Source: Legionella sp. PC997
GTDB taxonomy: Bacteria; Pseudomonadota; Gammaproteobacteria; Legionellales; Legionellaceae
NCBI RefSeq assembly: GCF_014109825.1
Contig: NZ_CP059576.1
Span: forward strand, 62,001 to 126,000
Direction of reading: 5' to 3'
Length of the DNA stretch: 64,000 bases
Under the pieces are notes generated by a model. That model made no database searches. It was not told the DNA's origin and was given only the letters and a program-made list of their open reading frames with translations. Made by a program: the position numbers and the translations under genes. Every line of letters begins with the position of its first letter. Within the stretch, counting starts at the first letter, position 1. Below are positions 28,368 through 36,067 of the stretch, one piece after another.

Positions 28368-29240
28368 ATGATGGATGATTATCTTGATAAAACAGCCAGT
28401 TTAACCCCGTTAGCTAAAAGGATAATCTGTGAAAAAGCCACAGAATATCCTCACACTGGGGCATATAATTATGTTATGACTAATGGCACTTATTTATGTA
28501 AACGTTGTGGTTTAGCCTTATTTCGCGGCTCAAGCCAATTCAGCTCGGGGTGTGGCTGGCCAAGTTTTGATGATAATATTGTTCATGCGGTCAAACAGCT
28601 ACCCGATCCTGATGGTCAACGCATGGAAATCCTTTGCTCACGCTGCGATGCACATTTAGGGCATGTCTTTACGGGAGAATACTTCACCCAAAACAACTTA
28701 CGCCATTGTGTCAACTCCGCTTCTATTGATTTCGTTGCGGACAGTCAGGTATTAGATACGGAAGAAGCGATAATGGCTGGCGGATGTTTTTGGGGAGTTG
28801 ATCATTTTTTAAAACAAATTCCCGGAGTTCTGCGTGTTGAAGTGGGTTATACAGGGGGCGTTACTTTAGAACCAAGTTATGACCAAGTTTGTCAGGGAAA
28901 TACTGGGCATTATGAAGCAGTACGTGTTATTTATGATAAAGCTAAGACTGATTATCACCACGTTTTAAAGCGATTTTTTGAAATCCATGATCCCACGCAG
29001 AAATCAGGTCAAGGTCCTGATATAGGTCAGCAGTATCAAAGTGCAGTATTTTATTATGATCAGGAACAATTAGCAGAAGCAGAAACGTTAATCCAAATGT
29101 TACAAAAAAAAGGCTTTACGGTTGCGACTCGACTTTTTCCTGTGCAAACATTTTGGCCGGCAGAAGAGTACCATCAAGATTATTATGCCAAACATCAGAA
29201 AGCACCGTATTGTCATCAACCAGTAAATCGGTTTGATTAG
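28368..29240 (+). CDS. msrBA: bifunctional methionine sulfoxide reductase MsrB-MsrA fusion
   Basis: 290 residues. The N-terminal half is MsrB: zinc sites CKRCG and CSRCD, SGCGWPSF and the catalytic Cys in RHCVNSASIDF. From about residue 135 the C-terminal half is MsrA with catalytic GGCFWG, then GYTGG and the FFEIHDPTQ...GQYQSAVFY (GQQYQSAVFY) block. Together they reduce both R- and S-sulfoxides of methionine. No signal peptide or thioredoxin domain, so it is cytoplasmic and relies on thioredoxin. The order is B-A, the reverse of PilB-type enzymes. The start could be either of two adjacent ATGs. Confidence 0.93.
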   Translation: MMDDYLDKTASLTPLAKRIICEKATEYPHTGAYNYVMTNGTYLCKRCGLALFRGSSQFSSGCGWPSFDDNIVHAVKQLPDPDGQRMEILCSRCDAHLGHVFTGEYFTQNNLRHCVNSASIDFVADSQVLDTEEAIMAGGCFWGVDHFLKQIPGVLRVEVGYTGGVTLEPSYDQVCQGNTGHYEAVRVIYDKAKTDYHHVLKRFFEIHDPTQKSGQGPDIGQQYQSAVFYYDQEQLAEAETLIQMLQKKGFTVATRLFPVQTFWPAEEYHQDYYAKHQKAPYCHQPVNRFD

Positions 29241-29264
29241 ACCGTAGGGTGTGGAGGTACAAAT

Positions 29265-29750
29265 ATGGAATTTACTTTTCGGATTGCTAAGAAAAAAGAT
29301 AAAGAAGAAATTTTTGGTTTAATCAAGAAACTCGCTGAATATGAAAAAAAGAAACCTGAAGAAATTAATTTGACCTTGGACAAAATTGAGTCTCATGGTT
29401 TTGGTCGAACTAAATTTTTTAATGTATTATTAGCTGAGTACAAGAAAAAACCAGCTGGGTATGCTTTATTTTTTTTCTCTTATTCTGCCCCGGCAGGAGC
29501 GCCAGTTCTTTACATTGAAGAGTTGTTTGTAGATGAACTTTATCGTAATCATGGTTTGGGCACGGCCTTGTTATCTAATCTTGCACAGTTGGCAATTGAA
29601 AAGGGATGCTGTCGCATGGAAGGGCATGCATTTACCTGGAATAAAAAAGCCATTGAATTTTACGAATTTATAGGGGCTCATCCGCGTACGGATTTGTTGC
29701 AATTTCGCTTATCCGACGAACACTTGCAAAAATTAGCCGCACAAAAATAG
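29265..29750 (+). CDS. GNAT N-acetyltransferase, spermidine/spermine acetyltransferase-like
   Basis: 161 residues; GGAGG precedes the ATG. The layout resembles eukaryotic SSAT: IFGLIKKLAEYEKKKPE, FGRTKFFNVLLAE, LYIEELFVDELYRNHGLG and the acetyl-CoA loop R-N-H-G-L-G-T-A, then WNKKAIEFYEFIGA. The Y-I-E-E-L-F-V-x-x-x-Y-R segment is the diagnostic match. It likely acetylates polyamines or another small amine such as thialysine. It follows msrBA by 24 bp on the same strand and is convergent with the MFS gene. Confidence 0.8.
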   Translation: MEFTFRIAKKKDKEEIFGLIKKLAEYEKKKPEEINLTLDKIESHGFGRTKFFNVLLAEYKKKPAGYALFFFSYSAPAGAPVLYIEELFVDELYRNHGLGTALLSNLAQLAIEKGCCRMEGHAFTWNKKAIEFYEFIGAHPRTDLLQFRLSDEHLQKLAAQK

Positions 29751-29759
29751 AGTTTTTAT

Positions 29760-30938
29760 TTATTTCAGTTTTTTCATGACTATACCCATGAAAGGAAATG
29801 CAAGTAATTGGATGGAAATGGAAAAAATAACTAAAGCGAGAATGGACGTATCATAGAGAACGCCCATTAAAACACTACCCAAAAACCAAGATACTCCAAA
29901 ACCTGTATTGAAAATTCCATATGCTGAGCCGCGTTTTTCTTTAGGTATCATACCGGCTATGATGGCGCGCATCAGTGACTCATGAGCACAAACCCCAATA
30001 CTCCATAAAATTACTCCTAATAAAGCCAGAGTGGAAGTACCAAAAAAGACTAAAGGTGCAAAAAAACAGGATATCAAGGAGACAAGGACGAGAATAATAA
30101 AACCATGTCGGTCATAAAGATATCCGAGAAATGGGGCACTTGCTATATTGAATCCTTTGGCTAGGGCATAAGAAATGGGGATCCAAAGTGGAGATAAAAT
30201 ATCTTCTTTTTGAAAGTGATAAGCAATTAATGGGAAATCGGCATAGCCAGCTGCAATGAGTGCTGCTCCTGATAAGTACAGCCAAAAAGCTGTATTCATG
30301 CTCATACCGCTAATTTTCAGGGTATCATGATGTACTTCTAAGTCTTGGGGGCGAGGATAGAGCCAACGTGACAAGAATAAAGTGCCTAAAGCAAATAATG
30401 CAGGAATTAAAAGCAACGCGAAACAATAGCGATATTCCACTTTAAAATAAAGTGCGAGAGCCACAATCAAAGGACCTATCATCGCCCCGGTTTGATCCAT
30501 TGCTTCATGTAAACCAAAAGCCCAACCCATTCCTTTTTGGTGTCCTGCATGAGCAAGCATGGCATCTCGCGCAGGTGTACGAATCCCTTTCCCTACTCGC
30601 TCTATAATAATGAGGGCAGCGGCAGCCCACCATTGTTCCGCGATGGCTAATGAGGGAACTGCTAATAAATTACAGGTATAACCAAAAATAGTGAGCGCCC
30701 AATATTTATGAGTACGATCCACAAGATAGCCGGATACCGAACGTAGTGTATAACCTAATAATTCCCCAAAACCAGATACAAAACCCACAACAGCGGCATT
30801 AGCTCCTAATAACGCCAAATAAGGTCCAGTGATACTGCGTGCACCTTCATAGGTCATATCCGCAAAAAGACTCACAATACCGGTGAGGATGATGAATTTA
30901 AGCGCGGCATCCTTTGATAGGTTTTTTTGATCGCTCAT
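29760..30938 (-). CDS. major facilitator superfamily transporter
   Basis: 392 residues, about 12 membrane helices. The MFS loop-2/3 signature appears in degenerate form as GYLVDRTHKYW, and the second-half equivalent as GYLYDRHGF. IERVGKGIRTPARDAMLA is typical of a drug-efflux-like subgroup. It lies 131 bp downstream of the P450 gene on the same strand, so it may belong to the isocyanide locus as an exporter or have its own promoter. The substrate cannot be inferred from sequence. It is convergent with the acetyltransferase gene, separated by 9 bp. Confidence 0.82.
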   Translation of the reverse strand: MSDQKNLSKDAALKFIILTGIVSLFADMTYEGARSITGPYLALLGANAAVVGFVSGFGELLGYTLRSVSGYLVDRTHKYWALTIFGYTCNLLAVPSLAIAEQWWAAAALIIIERVGKGIRTPARDAMLAHAGHQKGMGWAFGLHEAMDQTGAMIGPLIVALALYFKVEYRYCFALLLIPALFALGTLFLSRWLYPRPQDLEVHHDTLKISGMSMNTAFWLYLSGAALIAAGYADFPLIAYHFQKEDILSPLWIPISYALAKGFNIASAPFLGYLYDRHGFIILVLVSLISCFFAPLVFFGTSTLALLGVILWSIGVCAHESLMRAIIAGMIPKEKRGSAYGIFNTGFGVSWFLGSVLMGVLYDTSILALVIFSISIQLLAFPFMGIVMKKLK

Positions 30939-31069
30939 GAGTTGCGTCTCTCTAAGATCTTAAATTTTGTAACCTAAGTGGAGGCATACAGTGAAACCCA
31001 AGTCATTGCGAGGGTAACGACTGGTGCCTTCTCATTAGGCCACAATTTCATAAACTTATTATAAGCATC

Positions 31070-32281
31070 TTAAAGGGCATTTAAATATAGATGTTCGAAA
31101 CCAGAAAAAGATAAACTGTGATGTTTCCTTTGCGCGGGGTTACTGGTATCAAGACGTAACCCAGGAAACTGGTTCAATAGAGCTTTAAAAATGCTGTGCA
31201 TCTCGATACGTGCCAATTTTGCACCCAGACAAAAATGACTGCCATAACCATAACTGAAATGTTGGGGGTGTTTATTATTAGGATTGATGGCATCTGGGTC
31301 GTCAAAATAATGGGGATCACGATTAATGGCATGTGTCGATATGAAAATCACCTTGCCTTTTTCAATCAATTTATTTCCTATCATCGTTTCATTTTTAGTG
31401 ACTCGGAAAATAAACGTTACTGCGGGATCAAGCCGGTTGCATTCTTCAATATATCTATCAAGTAGATGAGCATTATCTCTTACTTGTTGCCAAAGTCCTG
31501 GTTGATTCAACAAAATAAATAAATTATTGCACAGCTGATCAGTGGTTGTGACTTGACCAGCAACTAACATCATAATTGCTTGAGAGATAATTTCATCATC
31601 GGTCAAGCCAAAATGGGCTTGATGCTCCAACAAGATACTTAAAAAATCGGATCCTGGTTTTTTTCGACGATGGACAATTAAATTTGAAAAATAACTATAG
31701 AGTTGTTTGGCACTTTGATTGACCTGAATTCCATCCTGATCTTTATAACTGGTTGAGCCACCAAAAAATTGCGTCATATTATTAGACCAATGATAAAAAT
31801 CAAGACGTTCACTATCTGGAATTGCGAACAATTCTGCAAGTGTCACCGAAGGGATGTGTTGGGCCAGTTGAGTAACAAAATCAAAAGGTTTATCTGCAGT
31901 ATACTCTGCCAAACAATTTGTTATAGTCTGCTGAATTAAGGGTTTCAATTGTTCCAGACAGTTGTTACTAAAGCCATGATAACAAATCCGCCGGCGATCA
32001 GTGTGTTCTGGAGCATCACTCATCACCATCATTTTACTGACCACTTTAAAAAAATCAGTAATTAATGACAAATTCATCTCGGGCATGCGTGTTATAAAAA
32101 AAGGGGTGCGATCACAAGTAAAATCCTCACTTGTGAGGACTTGTTTGGCTAATTTATAGGAAGTAACTACAAAAAATTTACCGGCTTCCCACCAAAACAA
32201 TTCGCCCATTTCTCGCAAATGATTGCTGAATTGTTCTGGGCTGGTGGTTTGCTTTAACTGCATTAAGGTATAGGGTTTCAT
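31070..32281 (-). CDS. cytochrome P450 of the isocyanide cluster
   Basis: 403-residue soluble bacterial P450. Haem thiolate is Cys351 in FSYGYGSHFCLG; the E-x-x-R pair is ECNR within YIEECNRLDP; the C-helix has DAPEHTDRRRICYHGFS. The I-helix reads LVAGQVTTTDQL where most P450s have A-G-x-(D/E)-T, so the usual acid is Val here. The start overlaps the PvcB-like stop by 4 bp (ATGA), tying it to the isocyanide genes. Expected role is oxidative tailoring of an isonitrile product, using ferredoxin partners not encoded nearby. The oxidation type is unknown. Confidence 0.9.
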   Translation of the reverse strand: MKPYTLMQLKQTTSPEQFSNHLREMGELFWWEAGKFFVVTSYKLAKQVLTSEDFTCDRTPFFITRMPEMNLSLITDFFKVVSKMMVMSDAPEHTDRRRICYHGFSNNCLEQLKPLIQQTITNCLAEYTADKPFDFVTQLAQHIPSVTLAELFAIPDSERLDFYHWSNNMTQFFGGSTSYKDQDGIQVNQSAKQLYSYFSNLIVHRRKKPGSDFLSILLEHQAHFGLTDDEIISQAIMMLVAGQVTTTDQLCNNLFILLNQPGLWQQVRDNAHLLDRYIEECNRLDPAVTFIFRVTKNETMIGNKLIEKGKVIFISTHAINRDPHYFDDPDAINPNNKHPQHFSYGYGSHFCLGAKLARIEMHSIFKALLNQFPGLRLDTSNPAQRKHHSLSFSGFEHLYLNAL

Positions 32282-33048
32282 AATATTTGGATCCTTCTTA
32301 AATGTCTTGGGCTATGTCGATGAAAAGCGTTACGACCATGCAGGAGTGAAAAATTGTCGGCAAGCAGAAAATCACCTTGTTGCCATTGATGTTGATACAT
32401 ATGTTCAGGCATCCGCATACTTTGACTTAAAGAAGATAAAATGGATCGCGATTCATCCTCATTTTTACCTATTATTTTAACCTGTACTGGATTTAAATAG
32501 TCTTCACCTACAGGTTCAGCAAATCTTAAGATAACCTGCTGAGTTTCTGGATGTTTATTGATTAAATTACGAGTAATGGTGCCCCCATAATGTGCTAGTT
32601 TCTCGGTATGAAATACGAGCGCATACTGTTGCCACTCTTTTTTTTGTGCATCGCTTGCAGTATGCCAAACCATTTCTGTGTTAACAAATAGAGTTTCCCC
32701 ACCACTCTCTGCATTCGGTGCCTGCAAACAATGAAAGAGCAAAAAACGAGGTTCTTGATGAAAAGCTCCATCCCAATGCAATGGGACATCTCCTTCCGTA
32801 AAGAGATAGTTTTTGGGCTTTTGATCTACTTTCATTTCCATTACCGGACCAAAATCCCAAGAAAGTAATTGGGCTTGCTTTTGACAATATTGGAGCAAAT
32901 CATCCCGTTGCAGAAGATTAAAGCCTCGTAGAAGTACAATCTTATGTTGAGTCGTTTGGTTTAGGAGCATTTCCAATGATAAATCGGTCAGCTTACGACC
33001 ATGATCCGCTTGAATTAGATGAGGGCAAAATCGCTGTTGTTGGTTCAT
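32278..33048 (-). CDS. pvcB: Fe(II)/2-oxoglutarate dioxygenase, TauD/PvcB family
   Basis: 256 residues. The facial triad is visible as His91-x-Asp93 in VPLHWDGAF and distal His237 in LADNFSLLHGRNAF, with the 2-oxoglutarate Arg in the terminal HLRRIQIL. PvcB/IsnB enzymes oxidise the isocyanide-bearing amino acid made by PvcA, usually to a vinyl isocyanide with decarboxylation. The gene overlaps both neighbours by 4 bp, directly after the isocyanide synthase, which is the main reason for the PvcB call over a general TauD role. No signal peptide. Confidence 0.88.
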   Translation of the reverse strand: MNQQQRFCPHLIQADHGRKLTDLSLEMLLNQTTQHKIVLLRGFNLLQRDDLLQYCQKQAQLLSWDFGPVMEMKVDQKPKNYLFTEGDVPLHWDGAFHQEPRFLLFHCLQAPNAESGGETLFVNTEMVWHTASDAQKKEWQQYALVFHTEKLAHYGGTITRNLINKHPETQQVILRFAEPVGEDYLNPVQVKIIGKNEDESRSILSSLSQSMRMPEHMYQHQWQQGDFLLADNFSLLHGRNAFHRHSPRHLRRIQIL

Positions 33049-33980
33049 GAGTAGGCCTCCAATACATAATGATCTTTATTTAATCGTGCACCCAATTGCT
33101 CAGCTTCTTGCCTTTTTATGAGTTGCCATCTTTTGCCTTTTTTAAGTAGAACATTATGCCAAGGGGTACTCCAACGATTTGATGTGGGTAGTAAGTGAAC
33201 TCCTATTTTCTCTGAGCCACAAGGCTGGGGATGAATCGACAATCGCACGGATTGTGGAAAATAATTCGTTAATAATCGTGACCAGGCATTCGAGCGACGG
33301 ATTACTTCATAAGCAATTTGTTTAGCTTGCTGGCGTGTTTTATTTTTTGTTTGTTCAGGTTTTAAAGCGAATTGATCCTCAGCAATAAAACGGTGAATCC
33401 CATTAAATTGATACCGAGCGTGCGGATCGGTTGCTACATGTTGTTTTAATTCATCTAAAGATTGACCAAACTCGACCATTAATAACTCCCGCATAATCTG
33501 ATAGTTATGGCAGGGATAGACCTCATCAAGCGCAAATGTAGATAAATGAGTTAATTGGTATTCTTTGATAATTTGTTGAATTCCTTTTTGATATACATCT
33601 ACATGATCATCACTCACCAAAACTAAATCATTAAAGACTCGACCGTCAGAACAAATGATTAACTTAATGCCTACAGGATAAATTTCTTCCAGGGTTTGGC
33701 AGAGTCGATTCAAATTACTCAAGCCAATGATTTCACCTCGATCCGGTTTTTCGGAAAGGGTTTTTTGTCTATTGGCTGATTTTGCAGGGAAGGCAGGAAG
33801 AATCAACGTTAGGGCGCGTTGTTCCTTGATAGCATGGTGAATTTTATCTTGCGGATGGCCAATGCATTCCGGGCATAAAATTCCATTACACTTTGTCTCG
33901 GCAAACTCACTAACGCGTCGTTGATTAAACAATACCTTTAATAGCGCAGTTGTTATGTCTTGCATGGTATTTATTGGCAT
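33045..33980 (-). CDS. pvcA: isocyanide (isonitrile) synthase, PvcA/DIT1 family
   Basis: 311 residues. Family blocks are clear: LTLILPAFPAKSANRQKTLSEKPDRGE is the DIT1/PvcA N-terminal signature (here residues about 57-83), then LIICSDGRVFNDLVLVSDD, RLSIHPQPCGSEKIGVHL and STPWHNVLL. PvcA/IsnA enzymes convert the alpha-amine of Tyr or Trp to an isocyanide, taking the carbon from ribulose-5-phosphate. Which amino acid is used here cannot be read by eye. The ATG follows GAGGGAAACTAT. First gene of a tight pvcA-pvcB-P450 operon, divergent from a LysR regulator. Homologues are known in L. pneumophila. Confidence 0.93.
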   Translation of the reverse strand: MPINTMQDITTALLKVLFNQRRVSEFAETKCNGILCPECIGHPQDKIHHAIKEQRALTLILPAFPAKSANRQKTLSEKPDRGEIIGLSNLNRLCQTLEEIYPVGIKLIICSDGRVFNDLVLVSDDHVDVYQKGIQQIIKEYQLTHLSTFALDEVYPCHNYQIMRELLMVEFGQSLDELKQHVATDPHARYQFNGIHRFIAEDQFALKPEQTKNKTRQQAKQIAYEVIRRSNAWSRLLTNYFPQSVRLSIHPQPCGSEKIGVHLLPTSNRWSTPWHNVLLKKGKRWQLIKRQEAEQLGARLNKDHYVLEAYS

Positions 33981-34043
33981 ATAGTTTCCCTCTAAGTTGT
34001 TTCCCGTATGTGGAGCAAACAGATTAGATAAAATCTCTATAAG

Positions 34044-34073
34044 TTGATAATATTAAGTTTTGATAATCTTAAT
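34044..34073. promoter_or_regulatory. tandem 14-bp direct repeat, candidate LysR operator
   Basis: TTGATAATATTAAG (34044-34057) and TTGATAATCTTAAT (34060-34073) are direct repeats with a 16-bp period, so both face the same side of the helix only approximately. Across them ATTAAG (34052-34057) and CTTAAT (34068-34073) also form a 6-bp inverted repeat with a 10-bp spacer. They lie in the 104-bp divergent gap, 11 bp before the LysR start and about 64 bp before pvcA. A LysR-type site with autorepression fits; GATAAT hexamers also leave an iron-responsive (Fur-like) site open. Confidence 0.5.
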
Positions 34074-34084
34074 AGAAAAAAATT

Positions 34085-34978
34085 ATGGACATTGATTTTG
34101 ATGCTTTACGTGTTTTTGTAGTAGTAGTCGAGTGCGGTGGATTCAATGCGGCAGCTCGAATCTTATTTAAAAGCCAGCCTGCAGTTACTACATCAATAAA
34201 AAAATTAGAAGATCAGTTAAATTTGGTATTGTTTGATCGCAGTCATTATCGACCGGTTCTCACCATAGAAGGCGAAAAACTCTATCGTCGAGCCCAGTCT
34301 TTAATTGGACACTGGAAAAATATTAGTCAATTTGCAGAGTTACTACAATCTGAAGCAGAAAGTGATATCACGATTGCCATCGATGTTTTTTTTCCTCTTT
34401 CGACTTTGAAACCTCTGTTAAAACATTGGATTTATACGTTTCCTAATACCCAATTTCATTTTCTCTCGGAATCAATTGGAGGGGCGTGTGAACGATTATT
34501 GCGAAATCAGGCAGACCTGATTATTAGCGAAAATTTAATTACTAAAAAGGCTGTCGAGGTCATCCCGCTTCGGTCTGAGTTTCTAGTCGCTGTTGCATCC
34601 CCCGAATTTATCCAATATTACGGTACCCAATTAGGCGATTTGGATACGCTTTCTGAATGCATGCAAGTGATCCTCCGTGATTCCTCGCAATCTGATTTTT
34701 CCTTCGGTGTCATAGAACATGGACATCGATGGACTGTGAGCGATGTAATGGTGAAGAAAGATATAATTGTTGCAGGTCTGGGGTGGGGAAGATTGCCCTT
34801 GCATATGATTAGCCAGGAGCTAGCTGATGGCAGGTTACAGAGCTTGCAAGGGAATCATTTCGATAAACGGTTAGTTACTTTAGGCGCGATTCGTTTACAA
34901 AAACCAGCCAGAGGACCGGTAGCCGAACAACTTTGGCAGGATTTAAATAATAAAAATATTGCAAGTTTTGAACAATAA
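34085..34978 (+). CDS. LysR-family transcriptional regulator of the isocyanide locus
   Basis: 297 residues. The N-terminal winged helix-turn-helix is residues about 1-60 (LRVFVVVVECGGFNAAAR, then SQPAVTTSIKKLEDQLNLVLFDRS), followed by a linker helix and a periplasmic-binding-like effector domain. It is transcribed away from pvcA across 104 bp, the usual arrangement for a LysR regulator of the divergent operon. No good ribosome binding site precedes the ATG; the leader is an A-run, so translation may be weak. Ligand unknown, possibly the isocyanide product. Confidence 0.88.
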   Translation: MDIDFDALRVFVVVVECGGFNAAARILFKSQPAVTTSIKKLEDQLNLVLFDRSHYRPVLTIEGEKLYRRAQSLIGHWKNISQFAELLQSEAESDITIAIDVFFPLSTLKPLLKHWIYTFPNTQFHFLSESIGGACERLLRNQADLIISENLITKKAVEVIPLRSEFLVAVASPEFIQYYGTQLGDLDTLSECMQVILRDSSQSDFSFGVIEHGHRWTVSDVMVKKDIIVAGLGWGRLPLHMISQELADGRLQSLQGNHFDKRLVTLGAIRLQKPARGPVAEQLWQDLNNKNIASFEQ

Positions 34979-35131
34979 AGTAAGGAGTAGCTCGGCCTAA
35001 TCATGAAATTACTTAATTTTAAGGTTGAAGCCAATAACAAATTCTATGGAAATAAAGTGGAAGCGTAAAAGTTGAATTATACTTATACAATATAAGTTTT
35101 CAAAAAGCCTACATTTTTAGAGGAAATATTT

Positions 35132-35641
35132 ATGGGTCAATCAAAAGATGAGGAAGAGATTCCATTAGGTCCACCGAATCAAACAGTGCAAAGTACCTCG
35201 CAAGCGGATAGTTTAATACCAGTTGAAGATGAGGAGAGCAAAAAGAAGAGTATTCGCATTCAAAGCGAACAGGTAGAAGCCTTCCTTGCTGCCTATAAGG
35301 AACATTGTGGGGCGAAATGGTTTAAAGATCATCCTCCTAAGAAGGATGAGAATGGCGGATTGTCTTTAACTTTTAAATCAGAGGAGGACATGGCGTCGTT
35401 CTTCCAAAAGCAGGCAAAAGAAGGAAAAAGTTTTATTATGGTCGATGCAGAAACCAATAAAGTGATTGCTTATTCTAATGGTGATGGCAAGCTTTATCAA
35501 ACGACTAAAGAGGGCCCTAAAGCCTATGAAAGTGGTTCTTTGCTCCCAAGTAAAGAGGCGATGAAGGACCTTCCTGACTTAGATGGTTTTAAACTGCCCG
35601 CAAAAGATGAACCTGAACAGAGTAAAGGGGCTAAGTTTTAA
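35132..35641 (+). CDS. acidic hypothetical protein, candidate effector
   Basis: 169 residues, start ATG 35132 after AGAGGAAATATTT. An N-terminal tail rich in Glu, Pro and Ser (EEEIPLGPPNQTVQSTSQAD) leads to a compact alpha/beta core (VEAFLAAYKEHCGAKWF; LTFKSEEDMASFFQKQA; SFIMVDAETNKVIAYSNGDG) and a disordered charged C-terminus. No signal peptide or membrane helix. The core recurs in my reading as a Legionella-type orphan, but I cannot name a family. It is convergent with the tat genes. Confidence 0.6.
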   Translation: MGQSKDEEEIPLGPPNQTVQSTSQADSLIPVEDEESKKKSIRIQSEQVEAFLAAYKEHCGAKWFKDHPPKKDENGGLSLTFKSEEDMASFFQKQAKEGKSFIMVDAETNKVIAYSNGDGKLYQTTKEGPKAYESGSLLPSKEAMKDLPDLDGFKLPAKDEPEQSKGAKF

Positions 35642-35652
35642 TAAGATAAAAT

Positions 35653-35883
35653 TTAGGACACTTGCTCTTTTTTATATTGCTCGTCTGCTTCTTTTGCCTT
35701 ACGTTGATTTTCTTGCAATTGCAGGGCATTTAGTTGTTGTTGCCAGAGCACAGCAGCTTGTGCTCTTAGTCTGTTCAATGCTTTTATCAATAATCCTAAA
35801 TGGGTTGCCAACATAGGGAGTTTTTTGGGGCCAAATACAATGAGGGCAACAATAAAAATAACCAAAAGTTCGCCACTACTCAT
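35653..35883 (-). CDS. tatB: Sec-independent protein translocase TatB
   Basis: 76 residues. The first helix GELLVIFIVALIVFGPKKLP has the conserved Glu near the N-terminus and the F-G-P-x-K-L-P hinge, followed by an amphipathic helix and a charged tail. The Glu and the LPMLATHLG segment favour TatB over TatA. It is shorter than enterobacterial TatB (about 170), as in many gamma-proteobacteria outside that group. Its start overlaps tatA's stop by 4 bp. Confidence 0.88.
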   Translation of the reverse strand: MSSGELLVIFIVALIVFGPKKLPMLATHLGLLIKALNRLRAQAAVLWQQQLNALQLQENQRKAKEADEQYKKEQVS

Positions 35884-36065
35884 AGAGGTTTGTTATCCTT
35901 TTTTGGGTGCTCATCAGCTTGATTTTCATTCAAGGCCTTACGGAAATTTTTAATGGCCTCGCCAAGATCGGTTCCTATAGTTTTTAATTTGGAAGTACCA
36001 AAAAGAGCTAGAATAATGACTAAAATTAACAATAAAGAAAGAGGGCTGATTCCACTTAGTCCCAT
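35880..36065 (-). CDS. tatA: Sec-independent protein translocase TatA
   Basis: 61 residues. One membrane helix (ISPLSLLLILVIILALFG) ends in the F-G hinge, followed by K-L-K-T-I-G-T-D-L-G-E-A-I-K-N-F-R, the classic TatA amphipathic helix. It forms the Tat pore oligomer. ubiB ends 2 bp upstream; tatB overlaps downstream; tatC is absent here and lies at 16326-17015. Confidence 0.92.
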   Translation of the reverse strand: MGLSGISPLSLLLILVIILALFGTSKLKTIGTDLGEAIKNFRKALNENQADEHPKKDNKPL

Positions 36066-36067
36066 GT

